Shown piece after piece: positions 1 through 8,761 of a stretch of DNA of 64,000 nt. The first letter of the stretch is position 1, and the number at the start of each line of letters is the position of its first letter. Origin of the DNA: Limimaricola sp964022235 (GTDB lineage: Bacteria > Pseudomonadota > Alphaproteobacteria > Rhodobacterales > Rhodobacteraceae); assembly GCF_964022235.1 (NCBI RefSeq), contig NZ_CAXHZL010000002.1, positions 372,001 through 436,000 on the forward strand, written 5' to 3'. The notes beneath the pieces were generated by a model. The model worked only from the letters and a program-made list of their open reading frames with translations, had not been told where the DNA came from and did not search any database. The position numbers and the translations under genes were made by a program.

Positions 1-328
1 GCGCGGACGGCTCTGTCGGCTCGGCCTCGCGGGCCGGTGCGGCTACCGGTTGCGCGACCGCGTCCCCTGCCCCGCGGCGGCGGACGGCGGCCTCCCGCTC
101 GGCCTCGGCGCGCAAGATCTCGGCGATCTCGGGCGTTATCGTGCTGCGCGGTGCAGGCGGAGCAACCGCGGCCCTGGTCTCGCTCTCCGTATCACTCTCG
201 GTTTTGGGCGGGGGTTTGGCGAGCCATGTCAGCCCGCAGTTCGAGCACTGCACGTCGCGCCCCTCGGTCGGGACGGCGTCGCGGGCCACCTCGTACTGGG
301 CTCCGCAATTCGGGCAGGTCAATCGCAT
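1..328 (-). CDS. zinc-ribbon domain protein (partial, 3' end outside window)
   Basis: The frame reads leftward from an ATG at 328 (a second ATG lies three codons upstream at 337) and has no stop before the window edge, so only about 109 residues are seen. The N-terminus holds two CxxC pairs, CPNCG and CSNCG, about 24 residues apart, the MJ0042-type zinc-ribbon that opens many alphaproteobacterial membrane-associated proteins. An Arg/Glu/Pro/Ala-rich linker follows. A membrane segment may lie outside the window. It is divergent from ftsE, with a shared promoter region at 338-493. Function is unknown; the zinc-ribbon call is firm. Confidence 0.75.
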   Translation of the reverse strand, partial: MRLTCPNCGAQYEVARDAVPTEGRDVQCSNCGLTWLAKPPPKTESDTESETRAAVAPPAPRSTITPEIAEILRAEAEREAAVRRRGAGDAVAQPVAAPAREAEPTEPSA

Positions 329-493
329 CCGTCTCATCCCCTCGCGCCCGGGCAGGGCCACTGCCGGTCCAACCTAGCCCCCCGCCGCCGCCACGCCAAG
401 AACGCGCGGTGCGCAGGCGCGTGGCTGATGCAGCGCTGCAATTGCAACCCCGGCCCCGGTCGGGCAGAAGGGGGACGCAACAGGGGGCAGCAG

Positions 494-1168
494 GTGATCG
501 AGCTTCGGGACGTGGCCTATAGTTATGGCGGCGGAGAGCTGTTCTCCGGCCTGTCGCTTTCGCTTGCGCCGGGGTCGTTCCACTTCCTCACCGGCCCCTC
601 GGGCGCGGGCAAGACGACGCTACTCAAGCTGTGCTACGGCGATCTGGTGCCCACCTCGGGCGAGGTGGCCCTTTGGGACGAGACCACGACCGGCATGGCC
701 CGCGACGCGCTGGCTCTCAACCGCCGCCGCATCGGCGTGGTGCATCAGGATTGCCAGTTTCTCGACCACCTGCCCTTGCGCGACAACGTGGCGCTGCCGC
801 TCACCGTCGCGGGACGGCACCACGAAGCCGAGGCCTACCTGCCCGATCTGCTCGGCTGGGTCGGGCTGACGCGCCATGCGGACCGCCGCCCGCCCGAGCT
901 TTCGGGTGGCGAGCGGCAGCGCGCGGCGCTGGCGCGCGCCGTCATCATGTCGCCCGAGGTGATCATCGCCGACGAACCCACCGGCAATATCGACTGGGAG
1001 ATGTCGCAGCGGCTGCTGGCCCTGTTGGTCGAGCTGAACCGCATGGGCAAGGCGGTGCTGATCGCCACCCACGACATGAACCTGATCCGCTCTGCCAAGG
1101 CGCAGGTCGCGGTGCGCACGCTGAGGCTCAAGGACCGCCAGCTTCTCGCCGCCGGAGCCGAACTGTGA
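494..1168 (+). CDS. ftsE: cell division ATP-binding protein FtsE
   Basis: ABC ATPase of the FtsEX complex, which regulates septal peptidoglycan hydrolysis at the inner face of the membrane. The 224-aa protein has Walker A GPSGAGKTT at about residues 34-42, a Q-loop (VVHQD), signature LSGGERQR and Walker B VIIADEPTGN. I chose the GTG at 494 because it follows a purine-rich AGGGGGCAG stretch and gives the normal FtsE length; the frame is open much further upstream but that part does not resemble the family. ftsX overlaps its stop by four bases, so the two are translationally coupled. Confidence 0.93.
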   Translation: MIELRDVAYSYGGGELFSGLSLSLAPGSFHFLTGPSGAGKTTLLKLCYGDLVPTSGEVALWDETTTGMARDALALNRRRIGVVHQDCQFLDHLPLRDNVALPLTVAGRHHEAEAYLPDLLGWVGLTRHADRRPPELSGGERQRAALARAVIMSPEVIIADEPTGNIDWEMSQRLLALLVELNRMGKAVLIATHDMNLIRSAKAQVAVRTLRLKDRQLLAAGAEL

Positions 1169-2073
1169 AGCGCGCGCTCTGGACCGCGCTGTCGTTTCTC
1201 GCCGGTGACGTGCAGGCGGATCGCAGCGTGCCGCCCACCGGCTTTACCGCGCGGCTGACGTTGCTCACCGCCGCCGCCATGGCGCTGCTCACGGTGTTCG
1301 CGCTGTCGCTGTCGCTGGCCACGGGGCGGCTCGCCGCGCGTTGGTCCGACGATCTGGCTCAGACCTCGACGCTCAGGATCTCGGCTCCGGCCGAACAGAT
1401 GGCCGCGCAGACCGCCGCGGCGCTCGACGTGCTGCGCACCACGCCGGGCATCGCCTCGGCTCGCGCGCTCACCCAAGAAGAGGAACAGGCCTTGCTCACC
1501 CCGTGGTTCGGACCGGATCTGCCGCTCGGCGCGTTGCCGATCCCGCAGTTGATCGAGATCGTCGAGACGGGCGGCGGCTATGACGCCACCGGCCTGCGTG
1601 CCCGGATGCAGGCAGAAGTGCCCGGCGCCGTGCTGGACGATCACACCCGCTGGCGGGCGCCGCTGGTCGCCGCGGCCGGCAAGCTGCGGGGCCTTGGCGC
1701 CTTGGCGATCGTGCTGATCGGCGCTTCGACGGCGGCGATGATCACGCTAGCGGCGCAATCGGCGCTCTCGGCCAACGCTCAGGTGATCCGGGTGCTGCGT
1801 CTGGTCGGCGCGCGTGACAGCTATATCGCCCGTGCCTTCGTGCGCCGCTTTACGCTGCGCGCCCTGTCGGGGGCGGCGGTGGGTACATTACTGGGGGCCG
1901 TGCTCGTTGCCCTGCTGCCCGGCGGCGCGCAGGCCAGCGACAGCTTTCTCACCGGCATCGGATTCTCCGGGGCCGACTGGCTGTGGTTGCTGCTGATCCC
2001 GCCGCTGACCGCCGCCGTGGCCTTTTCGGCCACGCGCGGCGCCGCGCGCCGTATGCTGGAGCGTCAGTCATGA
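1165..2073 (+). CDS. ftsX: cell division protein FtsX (permease-like)
   Basis: Membrane partner of FtsE. The 302-aa protein has one N-terminal membrane segment (about residues 32-52), a large periplasmic domain, and three C-terminal membrane segments, the standard FtsX topology. The GTG start at 1165 overlaps the ftsE stop (GTGA). The C-terminal part contains the conserved VLRLVGA-type stretch found before the last helices in FtsX. The downstream acyltransferase gene overlaps the ftsX stop, so ftsE-ftsX-acyltransferase-PPOX probably form one transcript. Confidence 0.9.
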   Translation: MKRALWTALSFLAGDVQADRSVPPTGFTARLTLLTAAAMALLTVFALSLSLATGRLAARWSDDLAQTSTLRISAPAEQMAAQTAAALDVLRTTPGIASARALTQEEEQALLTPWFGPDLPLGALPIPQLIEIVETGGGYDATGLRARMQAEVPGAVLDDHTRWRAPLVAAAGKLRGLGALAIVLIGASTAAMITLAAQSALSANAQVIRVLRLVGARDSYIARAFVRRFTLRALSGAAVGTLLGAVLVALLPGGAQASDSFLTGIGFSGADWLWLLLIPPLTAAVAFSATRGAARRMLERQS

Positions 2074-2822
2074 GCGGGCTGGCCTACGGCTGGCGCTGGC
2101 TGCGCAGCTTGCTGTTCAGCGGGCTCGTTTACGCCTCGATGCTGCCCATCGGGCTGGCCTATGCGCCTTGGGCGATCATGAGCCGCGACGGCGCGGTGGC
2201 CGCGGCGCATCTATGGTGCCGGTTCGTGATCTGGCTGGCGCGCGTGCTCCTCGGGCTGCGCTGCGAAGTGCGCGGCACGCCCCCCACGCATGAGGTGATG
2301 ATCGCCGCCAAACACCAGAGCTTTCTCGATATCATCATGATCTACGGGGCGGTGCCGCGCGGTCGCTTCATCATGAAGAAAGAGCTGATCTACACGCCCG
2401 TGCTGGGCCAGATCGCGCTGCGCATGGGCTGCGTGCCAGTCGACCGGGGTCGGCGCGGCGTGGCGATGAAACAGATGATGGCCGAGGTGCGCGCGGGTCG
2501 CGCCGATCCGGGCCAGCTCATCATCTATCCGCAAGGCACCCGCGTGCTGCCGGGGGTCGACGCGCCCTACAAGATGGGCACCGCCGCGATCTACCGCGAG
2601 CTGGGTCAGCCCTGCGTGCCCGTGGCCTGCAACGTCGGCCTGTTCTGGCCCCGGCGCGGCGTGATGCGCCGCCCCGGCACCGCCATCATCGAGTTCCTGC
2701 CCGAGATCCCGCCGGGCCTGACCCCCGCCGTCTTCATGAAGGAACTCGAGGCGGTGATCGAGCCGCGCTCGGACGCGCTGATGGCCGAAGCCGGGTTTCC
2801 GATCTCCGTAAAGGAGCGCTGA
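2070..2822 (+). CDS. 1-acyl-sn-glycerol-3-phosphate acyltransferase (PlsC family)
   Basis: A 250-aa membrane-associated acyltransferase expected to acylate lysophosphatidic acid in phospholipid synthesis. It has a hydrophobic N-terminus (residues 10-60), the catalytic HX4D motif as HQSFLD (residues 82-87), and a YPQGTR motif (about 153-158) corresponding to the glycerol-phosphate-binding block. The ATG at 2070 overlaps the ftsX stop by four bases. Placing it behind ftsEX joins septation with membrane lipid synthesis in one operon. The family is clear; the precise acyl acceptor is inferred. Confidence 0.87.
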   Translation: MSGLAYGWRWLRSLLFSGLVYASMLPIGLAYAPWAIMSRDGAVAAAHLWCRFVIWLARVLLGLRCEVRGTPPTHEVMIAAKHQSFLDIIMIYGAVPRGRFIMKKELIYTPVLGQIALRMGCVPVDRGRRGVAMKQMMAEVRAGRADPGQLIIYPQGTRVLPGVDAPYKMGTAAIYRELGQPCVPVACNVGLFWPRRGVMRRPGTAIIEFLPEIPPGLTPAVFMKELEAVIEPRSDALMAEAGFPISVKER

Positions 2823-3427
2823 TGCGCATCGTCGAAACGGTCGAGGCGCTCGAGGCCCTCTACGAGCGCCGCCCCTCGGGTGCGGCCCTCGACAAGGTGA
2901 CCGACCGGCTGACGCCCACACAGGCGCGCTGGATCGCCGCCTCGCGGTTTTGCGTGCTGAGCACGGTGGGCCCCGAGGGCACCGACGCCAGCCCGCGCGG
3001 CGACGACGGCCCGGTGGTGGAGATCCGCGATGCGCGGACGCTGCTGCTGCCCGACTGGCGCGGCAATAACCGCATGGATTCGCTGCGCAACATCATCCGC
3101 GACGGGCGGGTGAGCCTGATGTTCCTCGTGCCCGGCGCCACCAGCGTCATCCGAATCAACGGCCGCGCCGTGCTCAGCGATGATCCCGAAATCACCGGTC
3201 GCTTTGCCCATGAGGGAAAGCATCCGCGCTCGGTGATTGTGGTGACGGTGGCCGAGGTCTATCCGCAATGCGCCCGCGCGGTGCTGCGCTCGGGGCTTTG
3301 GACCCGGGGCAACGAGAGCGGCGCGCTGCCCAGCGTTGGCGAGATGGTGGCCGAGGCCAAGGCGGGCTTTGACGGCGAGGCCTATGACACCGAGTGGCCG
3401 GAACGGGCCAAGTCCACGATGTGGTAA
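2822..3427 (+). CDS. FMN-binding PPOX-type flavoprotein
   Basis: A 201-aa protein of the pyridoxamine 5'-phosphate oxidase-like split-barrel superfamily, resembling the MSMEG_1061/DR2398-type subfamily. Family-like segments are the strand CVLSTVGPEG with DASPRGD, then LLLPDWRGNNRMDSLRNI, typical of FMN-phosphate binding. The start ATG shares its first base with the last base of the acyltransferase stop (TGATG). It is the last gene of the ftsEX operon and is followed by a strong hairpin. The substrate is unknown; true PdxH activity is unlikely for this subfamily. Confidence 0.8.
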   Translation: MRIVETVEALEALYERRPSGAALDKVTDRLTPTQARWIAASRFCVLSTVGPEGTDASPRGDDGPVVEIRDARTLLLPDWRGNNRMDSLRNIIRDGRVSLMFLVPGATSVIRINGRAVLSDDPEITGRFAHEGKHPRSVIVVTVAEVYPQCARAVLRSGLWTRGNESGALPSVGEMVAEAKAGFDGEAYDTEWPERAKSTMW

Positions 3428-3451
3428 GGCCCGGCGTTTCCGCCGGGCCTT
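3426..3451. terminator. hairpin terminator between convergent PPOX gene and accA
   Basis: A perfect 11-bp stem (3426-3436 with 3441-3451) and a four-base TTTC loop sit between the ends of two convergent genes. The stem begins with AA and ends with TT, so it can act in both directions, although neither side has a long T tract. Confidence 0.75.
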
Positions 3452-3485
3452 TGATGTCTCGTCGGGTCGAACAGGATGGCGCGCC

Positions 3486-4448
3486 TCAGGCGGCCAGCCC
3501 CTTCGAGCCGAGATCGAGGTATTTCTTGCGACGGTCGGCGCGCAGTGCCTTGCCGTCCATGCCCTTCATCTCGTCGAGCATCTTGCCGATCTCGCGGCCC
3601 ACCGCGTCGATCGCGGTGTCGGCGTCGCGATGCGCGCCGCCCAGCGGTTCGGCCACGATCCGGTCGCAGACACCGAGCTCCTTGAGCTCCTGCGCGGTGA
3701 GACGCAGCGCCTCGGCCGCCTCGCGCATCTTCTCGGCATCCTTCCACAGGATCGATGCACAGCCCTCGGGCGAGATCACCGAGTAGATCGAATGCTCCAG
3801 CATCGCCACGCGGTTCGCGGTTGCAAAGGCCACGGCCCCGCCAGAGCCGCCCTCGCCGATGATCACCGAGACCAGCGGCACTTCGAGCTGCAGGCATTTT
3901 TCGGTCGAGCGGGCAATCGCCTCGGACTGGCCGCGCTCCTCGGCGCCCTTGCCCGGATAGGCGCCGGGCGTGTCCACCAGCGTCACCACCGGCAGGCCGA
4001 AGCGATGCGCGAGGTCCATCAGCCGGATCGCCTTGCGATAGCCCTCGGGGCGCGCCATGCCGAAGTTGCGCTCGATCCGGCTCTTGGTGTCGTGGCCCTT
4101 CTCATGGCCGATCACCACCACCGCGCGACCGTTCAGACGCGCGAGGCCGCCCATGACCGAATGGTCGTCGGCGAAATTGCGGTCGCCCGCGAGCGGCGTG
4201 TATTCGGTGAACAGCCGCTCGATGTAATCCTTGCAATGCGGCCGCTCGGGATGACGCGCGACCTGACATTTGCGCCAAGGCGTCAGGCTGCCATAGAGCT
4301 GAGCCAGCATGTCGTGGCCCTTGCGGTCCAGCGCCGCGGCCTCCTTCTCGACGTCCATCTCGGGGCTGCGTCGCGCCAGCGCGCGCAGCTCTTCGGCCTG
4401 GCCCTCGATCTCGGCGAGAGGCTTTTCGAATTCGAGGTAGATGGTCAT
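3486..4448 (-). CDS. accA: acetyl-CoA carboxylase carboxyltransferase subunit alpha
   Basis: Alpha subunit of the ACC carboxyltransferase, which moves carboxyl from biotin to acetyl-CoA to give malonyl-CoA for fatty acid synthesis. The 320-aa product begins MTIYLEFEKPL, the usual AccA N-terminus, and carries the crotonase-fold blocks RNFGMARPEGYRKA, DTPGAYPG and GEGGSGGA that build the oxyanion hole. The ATG at 4448 gives the standard length. It stands alone, divergent from the DUF6173 gene, and ends at a shared terminator with the plus-strand operon. Confidence 0.97.
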   Translation of the reverse strand: MTIYLEFEKPLAEIEGQAEELRALARRSPEMDVEKEAAALDRKGHDMLAQLYGSLTPWRKCQVARHPERPHCKDYIERLFTEYTPLAGDRNFADDHSVMGGLARLNGRAVVVIGHEKGHDTKSRIERNFGMARPEGYRKAIRLMDLAHRFGLPVVTLVDTPGAYPGKGAEERGQSEAIARSTEKCLQLEVPLVSVIIGEGGSGGAVAFATANRVAMLEHSIYSVISPEGCASILWKDAEKMREAAEALRLTAQELKELGVCDRIVAEPLGGAHRDADTAIDAVGREIGKMLDEMKGMDGKALRADRRKKYLDLGSKGLAA

Positions 4449-4575
4449 GCGAAGGCCCCTGCGGTTGCTCGTCGGTGCGTATATGACGCGTCGGGAGGCC
4501 CCGTGCAACTCGCCGCCGCTTGACGCGGGGCGCGGGCGTGCCACCCTACGGCTCCCGCCCGAGGAGAAAACCGCC

Positions 4576-5106
4576 ATGGCCGACCACATCATCGCCACTG
4601 CCGCCGAGGCGCTGGAGGCCGAGGCCCTGCCCCGGCTGCGCGAGGTCCATGCGGGCGAGAGTTCGGACACCGAGCAAGACGTCCTGCCGCCGGCGCTGCG
4701 CAAGCCCGCGCAGGGCAAGAGCCCGGCACGCTGGGCCTACGAGCGGCTGATCCATTACATCAAGCGGTTCGAGGACGGGCTGGAGCCGGGCGAAGAGGTC
4801 GCGATGGCGATGACCGGCGGGCATTCCGGCGTGCTGCGCATCCAAGGCATGGGCTATTTCGATCCCGACATCGTGACCTTCTATGGTTCCGATCCCGCCG
4901 GCGCCAAGACGCAGCTGATCCAGCACGTCACCCAGCTTTCGGTGATCCTGCGCGCCCTGCCCCGACCCCGCCCCGAAACCCCGCCCGAGCGCATCGGCTT
5001 CCAGCTCGCGCGCGAGCTCGAGGAAGAGGCGCCCGAGGGGACCGGGGACGAGACCGGGAAGGAGCCGAAGCCACAGGGACCCGATAACGCGCCCGAGACA
5101 TCGTGA
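4576..5106 (+). CDS. DUF6173 family protein
   Basis: A 176-aa soluble protein. The central block (ARWAYERLIHYIKRFE, then GGHSGVLRIQGMGYFDPDIV and TQLIQHVTQLSVILRALP) matches, from memory, the conserved DUF6173 family of Rhodobacteraceae. The C-terminus is an acidic, probably disordered tail. The ATG at 4576 follows a GAGGAG ribosome site; frame-compatible codons upstream do not resemble the family. Biochemical function is unknown. Its usual neighbours in related genomes are housekeeping genes, so this is probably ancestral content. Confidence 0.75.
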   Translation: MADHIIATAAEALEAEALPRLREVHAGESSDTEQDVLPPALRKPAQGKSPARWAYERLIHYIKRFEDGLEPGEEVAMAMTGGHSGVLRIQGMGYFDPDIVTFYGSDPAGAKTQLIQHVTQLSVILRALPRPRPETPPERIGFQLARELEEEAPEGTGDETGKEPKPQGPDNAPETS

Positions 5107-5164
5107 CAAGGGGCGGGATTCGGGCTAACTCCCGGCCCGATACGCCAGATGCGAGGAGCCCCAG

Positions 5165-5311
5165 ATGGCCGACGATCAGCACCACCACGTCCCCGGAACC
5201 ATGGACATCACCGCGCAGGAGAAGACCTATGCGGGCTTTGTCAAGCTGACGATCCGCACCGTCATCGCGATCATCGTCGCTCTGATCCTGCTCGCGCTGA
5301 TCAACGGCTGA
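5165..5311 (+). CDS. aa3-type cytochrome c oxidase subunit IV
   Basis: A 48-aa protein: a short His-rich polar N-terminus with the block ITAQEKTYAGFVKL, then a single membrane helix (TVIAIIVALILLALING). This is the small bacterial aa3 oxidase subunit IV pattern (COX4_pro_2 type), an accessory subunit of the proton-pumping terminal oxidase in the inner membrane. A GCGAGGAG ribosome site precedes the ATG at 5165. The gene is separate from other oxidase genes, which is normal for this group. The lipoprotein gene starts four bases after its stop. Confidence 0.88.
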   Translation: MADDQHHHVPGTMDITAQEKTYAGFVKLTIRTVIAIIVALILLALING

Positions 5312-5315
5312 TCGG

Positions 5316-5927
5316 ATGCAGCGGCGCGCGTTCCTCATGGCCGCGCCGCTGGCGCTGGCGGGCTGCGGCAACGGCGAGGCCGTCTGGGCGCCGGAGGCCG
5401 ACGTGCTTCGGGCGCGCTACCGGCACGACGGGCCGCCTTCGCTCACGCTGTTTACCGTCAACAACCTGGGCACCGGCAACGGCGCGCATACCTCGCTGTT
5501 GATCAATGCGAGCCAGAGAGTGCTGTTCGACCCGGCCGGAAGCTTTGCACATTCGTCGATCCCAGAGCGCAACGACGTGCTGTTCGGGATGACCCCATCG
5601 GTCGTGGCGAGCTACATCTCCTACCATTCGCGCGCCTCCTACACGACGGTGGAGCAACAGATCGAGGTGCCCGCCGCCACAGCCGAGACGGCGCTGCGCC
5701 TCGCCTTTGCGGCGGGCCCCACGGCCCAGGCCTATTGCACCCGCGCGACCTCGAAGCTGCTGGGGCAATTGCCCGGCTTCGAAGGCCTCGGGACGACGTG
5801 GTTTCCCGACAAGTTGATGGCCCGGTTCGGCGCGCTGCCGGGTGTGGTGACCACCGAGCACAACGAAAACGACAGCGACAGCCTGCGCGACGCGCGGCGC
5901 GCCGTGGCGCGCCAGCTCGAAGGCTGA
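5316..5927 (+). CDS. lipoprotein, possible permuted NlpC/P60-like fold
   Basis: A 203-aa protein with a lipoprotein signal peptide: MQRR, a hydrophobic core, and lipobox LAGC with the acylated Cys at 17. After the signal it has GTGNGAHTSLLI (His58) followed by QRVLFDPAGSF, and later QAYCTRATSKLL (Cys141). The order His then Cys, with a conserved HTxLLI block, recalls permuted papain-like NlpC/P60 enzymes of the YiiX/YaeF kind; that is my inference. The gene is probably cotranscribed with the oxidase subunit IV gene. Exact function is unknown. Confidence 0.7.
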   Translation: MQRRAFLMAAPLALAGCGNGEAVWAPEADVLRARYRHDGPPSLTLFTVNNLGTGNGAHTSLLINASQRVLFDPAGSFAHSSIPERNDVLFGMTPSVVASYISYHSRASYTTVEQQIEVPAATAETALRLAFAAGPTAQAYCTRATSKLLGQLPGFEGLGTTWFPDKLMARFGALPGVVTTEHNENDSDSLRDARRAVARQLEG

Positions 5928-5990
5928 GGCCCCGCCGGCACGCGGTGGGCCTGACCCGAACTTGACCCGAACCCCGCGGGAGCCGAGCCG

Positions 5991-6593
5991 ATGTCTGATC
6001 CTTTCGACGCGCCACCGGGCATGATCCTCGCAGGCGGGTTGTCGCGCCGGATGGGCGGCGGCGACAAGAGCCTTTTGCCCTTCGATGGCCGACCGCTTTT
6101 GTCCCATGTCATCGACCGGATGGCACCGCAGCTTCCGGCTCTCGCGCTCAATGCCAATGGCGACCCGACCCGATTCGCGCGTTTTGGTCTCGAAGTGGTG
6201 CCCGACCCGGTGCCGGACCACCCCGGACCGCTGGCGGGGGTGTTGGCGGCGATGGGCTGGGCCGAGGCGCGCGGTGCGCCTTGGGTGATCACCGTGCCGG
6301 GCGACACGCCGTGGCTGCCGGGCGACCTCGTGCCGCGGCTGATTCTCGCCGGGGAGGCCTCTGGCGGCCTGGCCGTGGCCGAAAGCGGTGGTCGGCTACA
6401 CCCGGTCTGCGGGCTCTGGCCGGTGCGGCTGCGCGACAGGCTCGCCGCCGATATCGCGGCGGGCGCACGGCGCATCGGGGATTGGGCGCTGTCGCAGGGG
6501 GCGGCACGGGCCGGGTTTCCCACCGGATCGCCGGACCCCTTCGCCAATCTCAACACCCCTGCCGATTTCGCCCCACCCGGGGCCGCGGAGTGA
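5991..6593 (+). CDS. mobA: molybdenum cofactor guanylyltransferase MobA
   Basis: Attaches GMP to molybdopterin to make the MGD form of molybdenum cofactor in the cytoplasm. The 200-aa protein has the nucleotide-binding motif LAGGLSRRMGGGDK (residues 13-26), a PGDTPW metal-binding block, and the C-terminal FANLNTP motif diagnostic of MobA. The acetyltransferase gene overlaps its stop by four bases. moaD and moaE lie 14 kb away in this window. Confidence 0.93.
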   Translation: MSDPFDAPPGMILAGGLSRRMGGGDKSLLPFDGRPLLSHVIDRMAPQLPALALNANGDPTRFARFGLEVVPDPVPDHPGPLAGVLAAMGWAEARGAPWVITVPGDTPWLPGDLVPRLILAGEASGGLAVAESGGRLHPVCGLWPVRLRDRLAADIAAGARRIGDWALSQGAARAGFPTGSPDPFANLNTPADFAPPGAAE

Positions 6594-7171
6594 AGATCTC
6601 CGCGGGCTTCGCGGAGAGCGAACGCGCGCAGATCGCGGCGCTCTACTGGGACGCGTTCGGGCCCAAGCTGGGGCGGGTTCTGGGCCCCCGCCGCCGCGCG
6701 CTGCGCTTCGTCGCCGCCGCGCTCGATCCCGCCCATGCGTTGTGCGCCCGCGCCCCCGACGGCACGCTGCTCGGGGTGGCCGGGTTCAAGACGATGCGCG
6801 GCGCGCTGGTGCTCGGCGGGCGGCGCGAGATGCGCGCGGCCTATGGCGTGGCGGGGGCGGCATGGCGGCGCGGCCTGCTGGCGCTGCTCGACAGCGACGT
6901 CGACAACCGCCGCTTTCTCATCGACGGGATCTTCGTGGCCCCTGAGGCGCGCGGGCGCGGCGTCGGCTCGCGGCTGATCGAGGCCTTGGCGCAGGAGGCC
7001 CGCGCCGGGGGCTACCGCGAAATCCGGCTCGAGGTGATCGACGAGAACCTGCGCGCCCGCGCGCTCTATGAACGGCGTGGCTTTTGCGCGGTGGGGCGGC
7101 GGCCCTTGGGACCGCTGCGCCTCGTCTTCGGGTTTCGAGCTGCGACGACGATGATCCGCCACCTCGGCTGA
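6590..7171 (+). CDS. GNAT family N-acetyltransferase
   Basis: A 193-aa Gcn5-related acetyltransferase. The acetyl-CoA binding motif A is IDGIFVAPEARGRGVGSRLI, followed by the YREIRLEVIDENLRARALYERRGF block (motif B) characteristic of the family. The GTG start overlaps the mobA stop (GTGA), so it is translationally coupled to mobA. The acceptor substrate cannot be read from the sequence. Confidence 0.85.
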   Translation: MKISAGFAESERAQIAALYWDAFGPKLGRVLGPRRRALRFVAAALDPAHALCARAPDGTLLGVAGFKTMRGALVLGGRREMRAAYGVAGAAWRRGLLALLDSDVDNRRFLIDGIFVAPEARGRGVGSRLIEALAQEARAGGYREIRLEVIDENLRARALYERRGFCAVGRRPLGPLRLVFGFRAATTMIRHLG

Positions 7172-7176
7172 GGTTT

Positions 7177-8142
7177 TTACGAGAAATTGCCCGCCGCCGC
7201 GCCGAGCAGCCGGAAAGCCCGCCCGGTTCGGGTTTCGGCCAGAAGCGCGATCTCCTCGTCCTGCGCGCCGTCGCAGTAGTCGTCGAGCATGCGGTCGAAC
7301 AGCCGCAGGAAGTGCTGCGCCGTGTCACGAAAGATCGTGTCCTCGCCCATCCGCGCCGCCGCGATCCCGGCCATGCCGTCGGCGTCGAGCCCACCTGCGA
7401 GCGGCGCAAGCGGCTCTCCCCTCTCGCCACGTGCAAGCGCGCGCCATGCGTCCGCAGGCGCAGGCGGCGGCGCGAGGTCATCCATGTAGATGCCGTCCTG
7501 ACTCAGAAGCGTGAGCACGTCCTGGCTCGCCTGAATGAGCTGGCGCGCGCGGGTGTCGCGCAGCGCCGCGCGCAGGGCGGCAAAGCCTTCGAGATCCTGA
7601 TCGCTGTCGGGAAAGTTGAGCGCCCGCGCCATCTCGGCCCGGCCCAGGGCGGGCGGTGGCGGTGGCGTGGGCTCTGGCGCCTCGGCCTCGGGCTCGGGCG
7701 CAGGCTCGGGGCGCATCACGCCAAAGCCCGCCAGCGCCGTCTCGGTCTGGCGCGAGGCGCGTTCGATCCCCGCGAGGCGTCGGTCGAGCTCGGCCGGAAG
7801 ACCGCCGCCTCGCGCCTGCGTGCGCAGGCTGCGCTGCAGGGTCTGGATCTCGGCCCGCAGCCGGTGCGATTCCTCGCGCGCGCTGCGCGAGGCGTGGCTG
7901 GCGAACAGGCCGATCCAGATTAGCGCCAGCGGCACCACCACCACGAGCACCGGCCCCACCAGCGGCTGACCGCCAAGGGCCATGGCCAACCCGGCGATCA
8001 CCGCCCAGGCCACGCTGGCACCGGCGGCGATGCGCTCGGCCCGGCCCATCAGCTCCCACGGCGCACCGATCTGCGCAGTCCCGGGCCGTGTCTCGGGGCG
8101 CTCCTCGAGCCGGTCATCTTGGATGTCGGGATCGTCGCTCAT
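7177..8142 (-). CDS. hypothetical membrane protein with coiled coil
   Basis: A 321-aa protein with an acidic N-terminus, two adjacent membrane helices (about residues 40-85), a charged heptad-like segment, a Pro/Glu/Ala-rich linker, and a helical C-terminal domain ending RAFRLLGAAAGNFS. I do not recognise a named domain. The shape (membrane anchor, coiled coil, linker, soluble helical domain) suggests a scaffold or structural role, but nothing catalytic is visible. It is convergent with the GNAT gene (five bases between stops) and lies 28 bases downstream of greA, so it may share the greA transcript. Confidence 0.7.
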   Translation of the reverse strand: MSDDPDIQDDRLEERPETRPGTAQIGAPWELMGRAERIAAGASVAWAVIAGLAMALGGQPLVGPVLVVVVPLALIWIGLFASHASRSAREESHRLRAEIQTLQRSLRTQARGGGLPAELDRRLAGIERASRQTETALAGFGVMRPEPAPEPEAEAPEPTPPPPPALGRAEMARALNFPDSDQDLEGFAALRAALRDTRARQLIQASQDVLTLLSQDGIYMDDLAPPPAPADAWRALARGERGEPLAPLAGGLDADGMAGIAAARMGEDTIFRDTAQHFLRLFDRMLDDYCDGAQDEEIALLAETRTGRAFRLLGAAAGNFS

Positions 8143-8170
8143 GCCATCCGCCCCTGCCGCATTCGCGGCG

Positions 8171-8641
8171 TCAAGAATAGCTGACGCTCAGGATCTCATA
8201 GGACTTCTCGCCGCCCGGCGTGCGGACCTCGACGCTGTCGCCCTTGTCCTTGCCGATCAGCGCGCGGGCCAGTGGCGACTTGATGTTGAGACGCCCCGCC
8301 TCGATGTCGGCCTCGTATTCGCCAACGATCTGGTAGGTCTTCTCCTCGTCGGTGTCCTCATCGACGAGCTTCACGGTGGCACCGAACTTGATCGTGCCCT
8401 TCATCTTCGCGGGATCGATCACCTCTGCGAGGCCGATCACCCCTTCGAGTTCCTTGATCCGGCCCTCGATGAAGCTCTGCTTTTCCTTGGCGGAATGATA
8501 CTCGGCGTTCTCGCTGAGGTCGCCATGCGCGCGCGCCTCCGAGATCGCCGCGATGATCGCCGGGCGCTCGACCGATTTCAGGTGCTTGAGCTCTGCGTCG
8601 ATCTTGGTGAAACCGGCGCGCGTCAGCGGGATCTTTTCCAT
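8171..8641 (-). CDS. greA: transcription elongation factor GreA
   Basis: Rescues backtracked RNA polymerase by stimulating transcript cleavage. The 156-aa product has the N-terminal coiled coil with the acidic tip GDLSENAEY (Asp41, Glu44), which reaches the polymerase active site, and a C-terminal FKBP-like domain ending SYEILSVSYS. Length and start are standard. It is divergent from the ETF-QO gene across 254 bases. Confidence 0.96.
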   Translation of the reverse strand: MEKIPLTRAGFTKIDAELKHLKSVERPAIIAAISEARAHGDLSENAEYHSAKEKQSFIEGRIKELEGVIGLAEVIDPAKMKGTIKFGATVKLVDEDTDEEKTYQIVGEYEADIEAGRLNIKSPLARALIGKDKGDSVEVRTPGGEKSYEILSVSYS

Positions 8642-8761
8642 ATTCTCTAGCCTTTCCCCCGTGCGGGGCCGTGCAACACCGGACGTTCTAACCCCGCGGG
8701 GCCGCCCGAAGTCAAGCCCGCCCCCGACGCGCGTGGGGCCGATGCGGGGACATGGCCTTGA

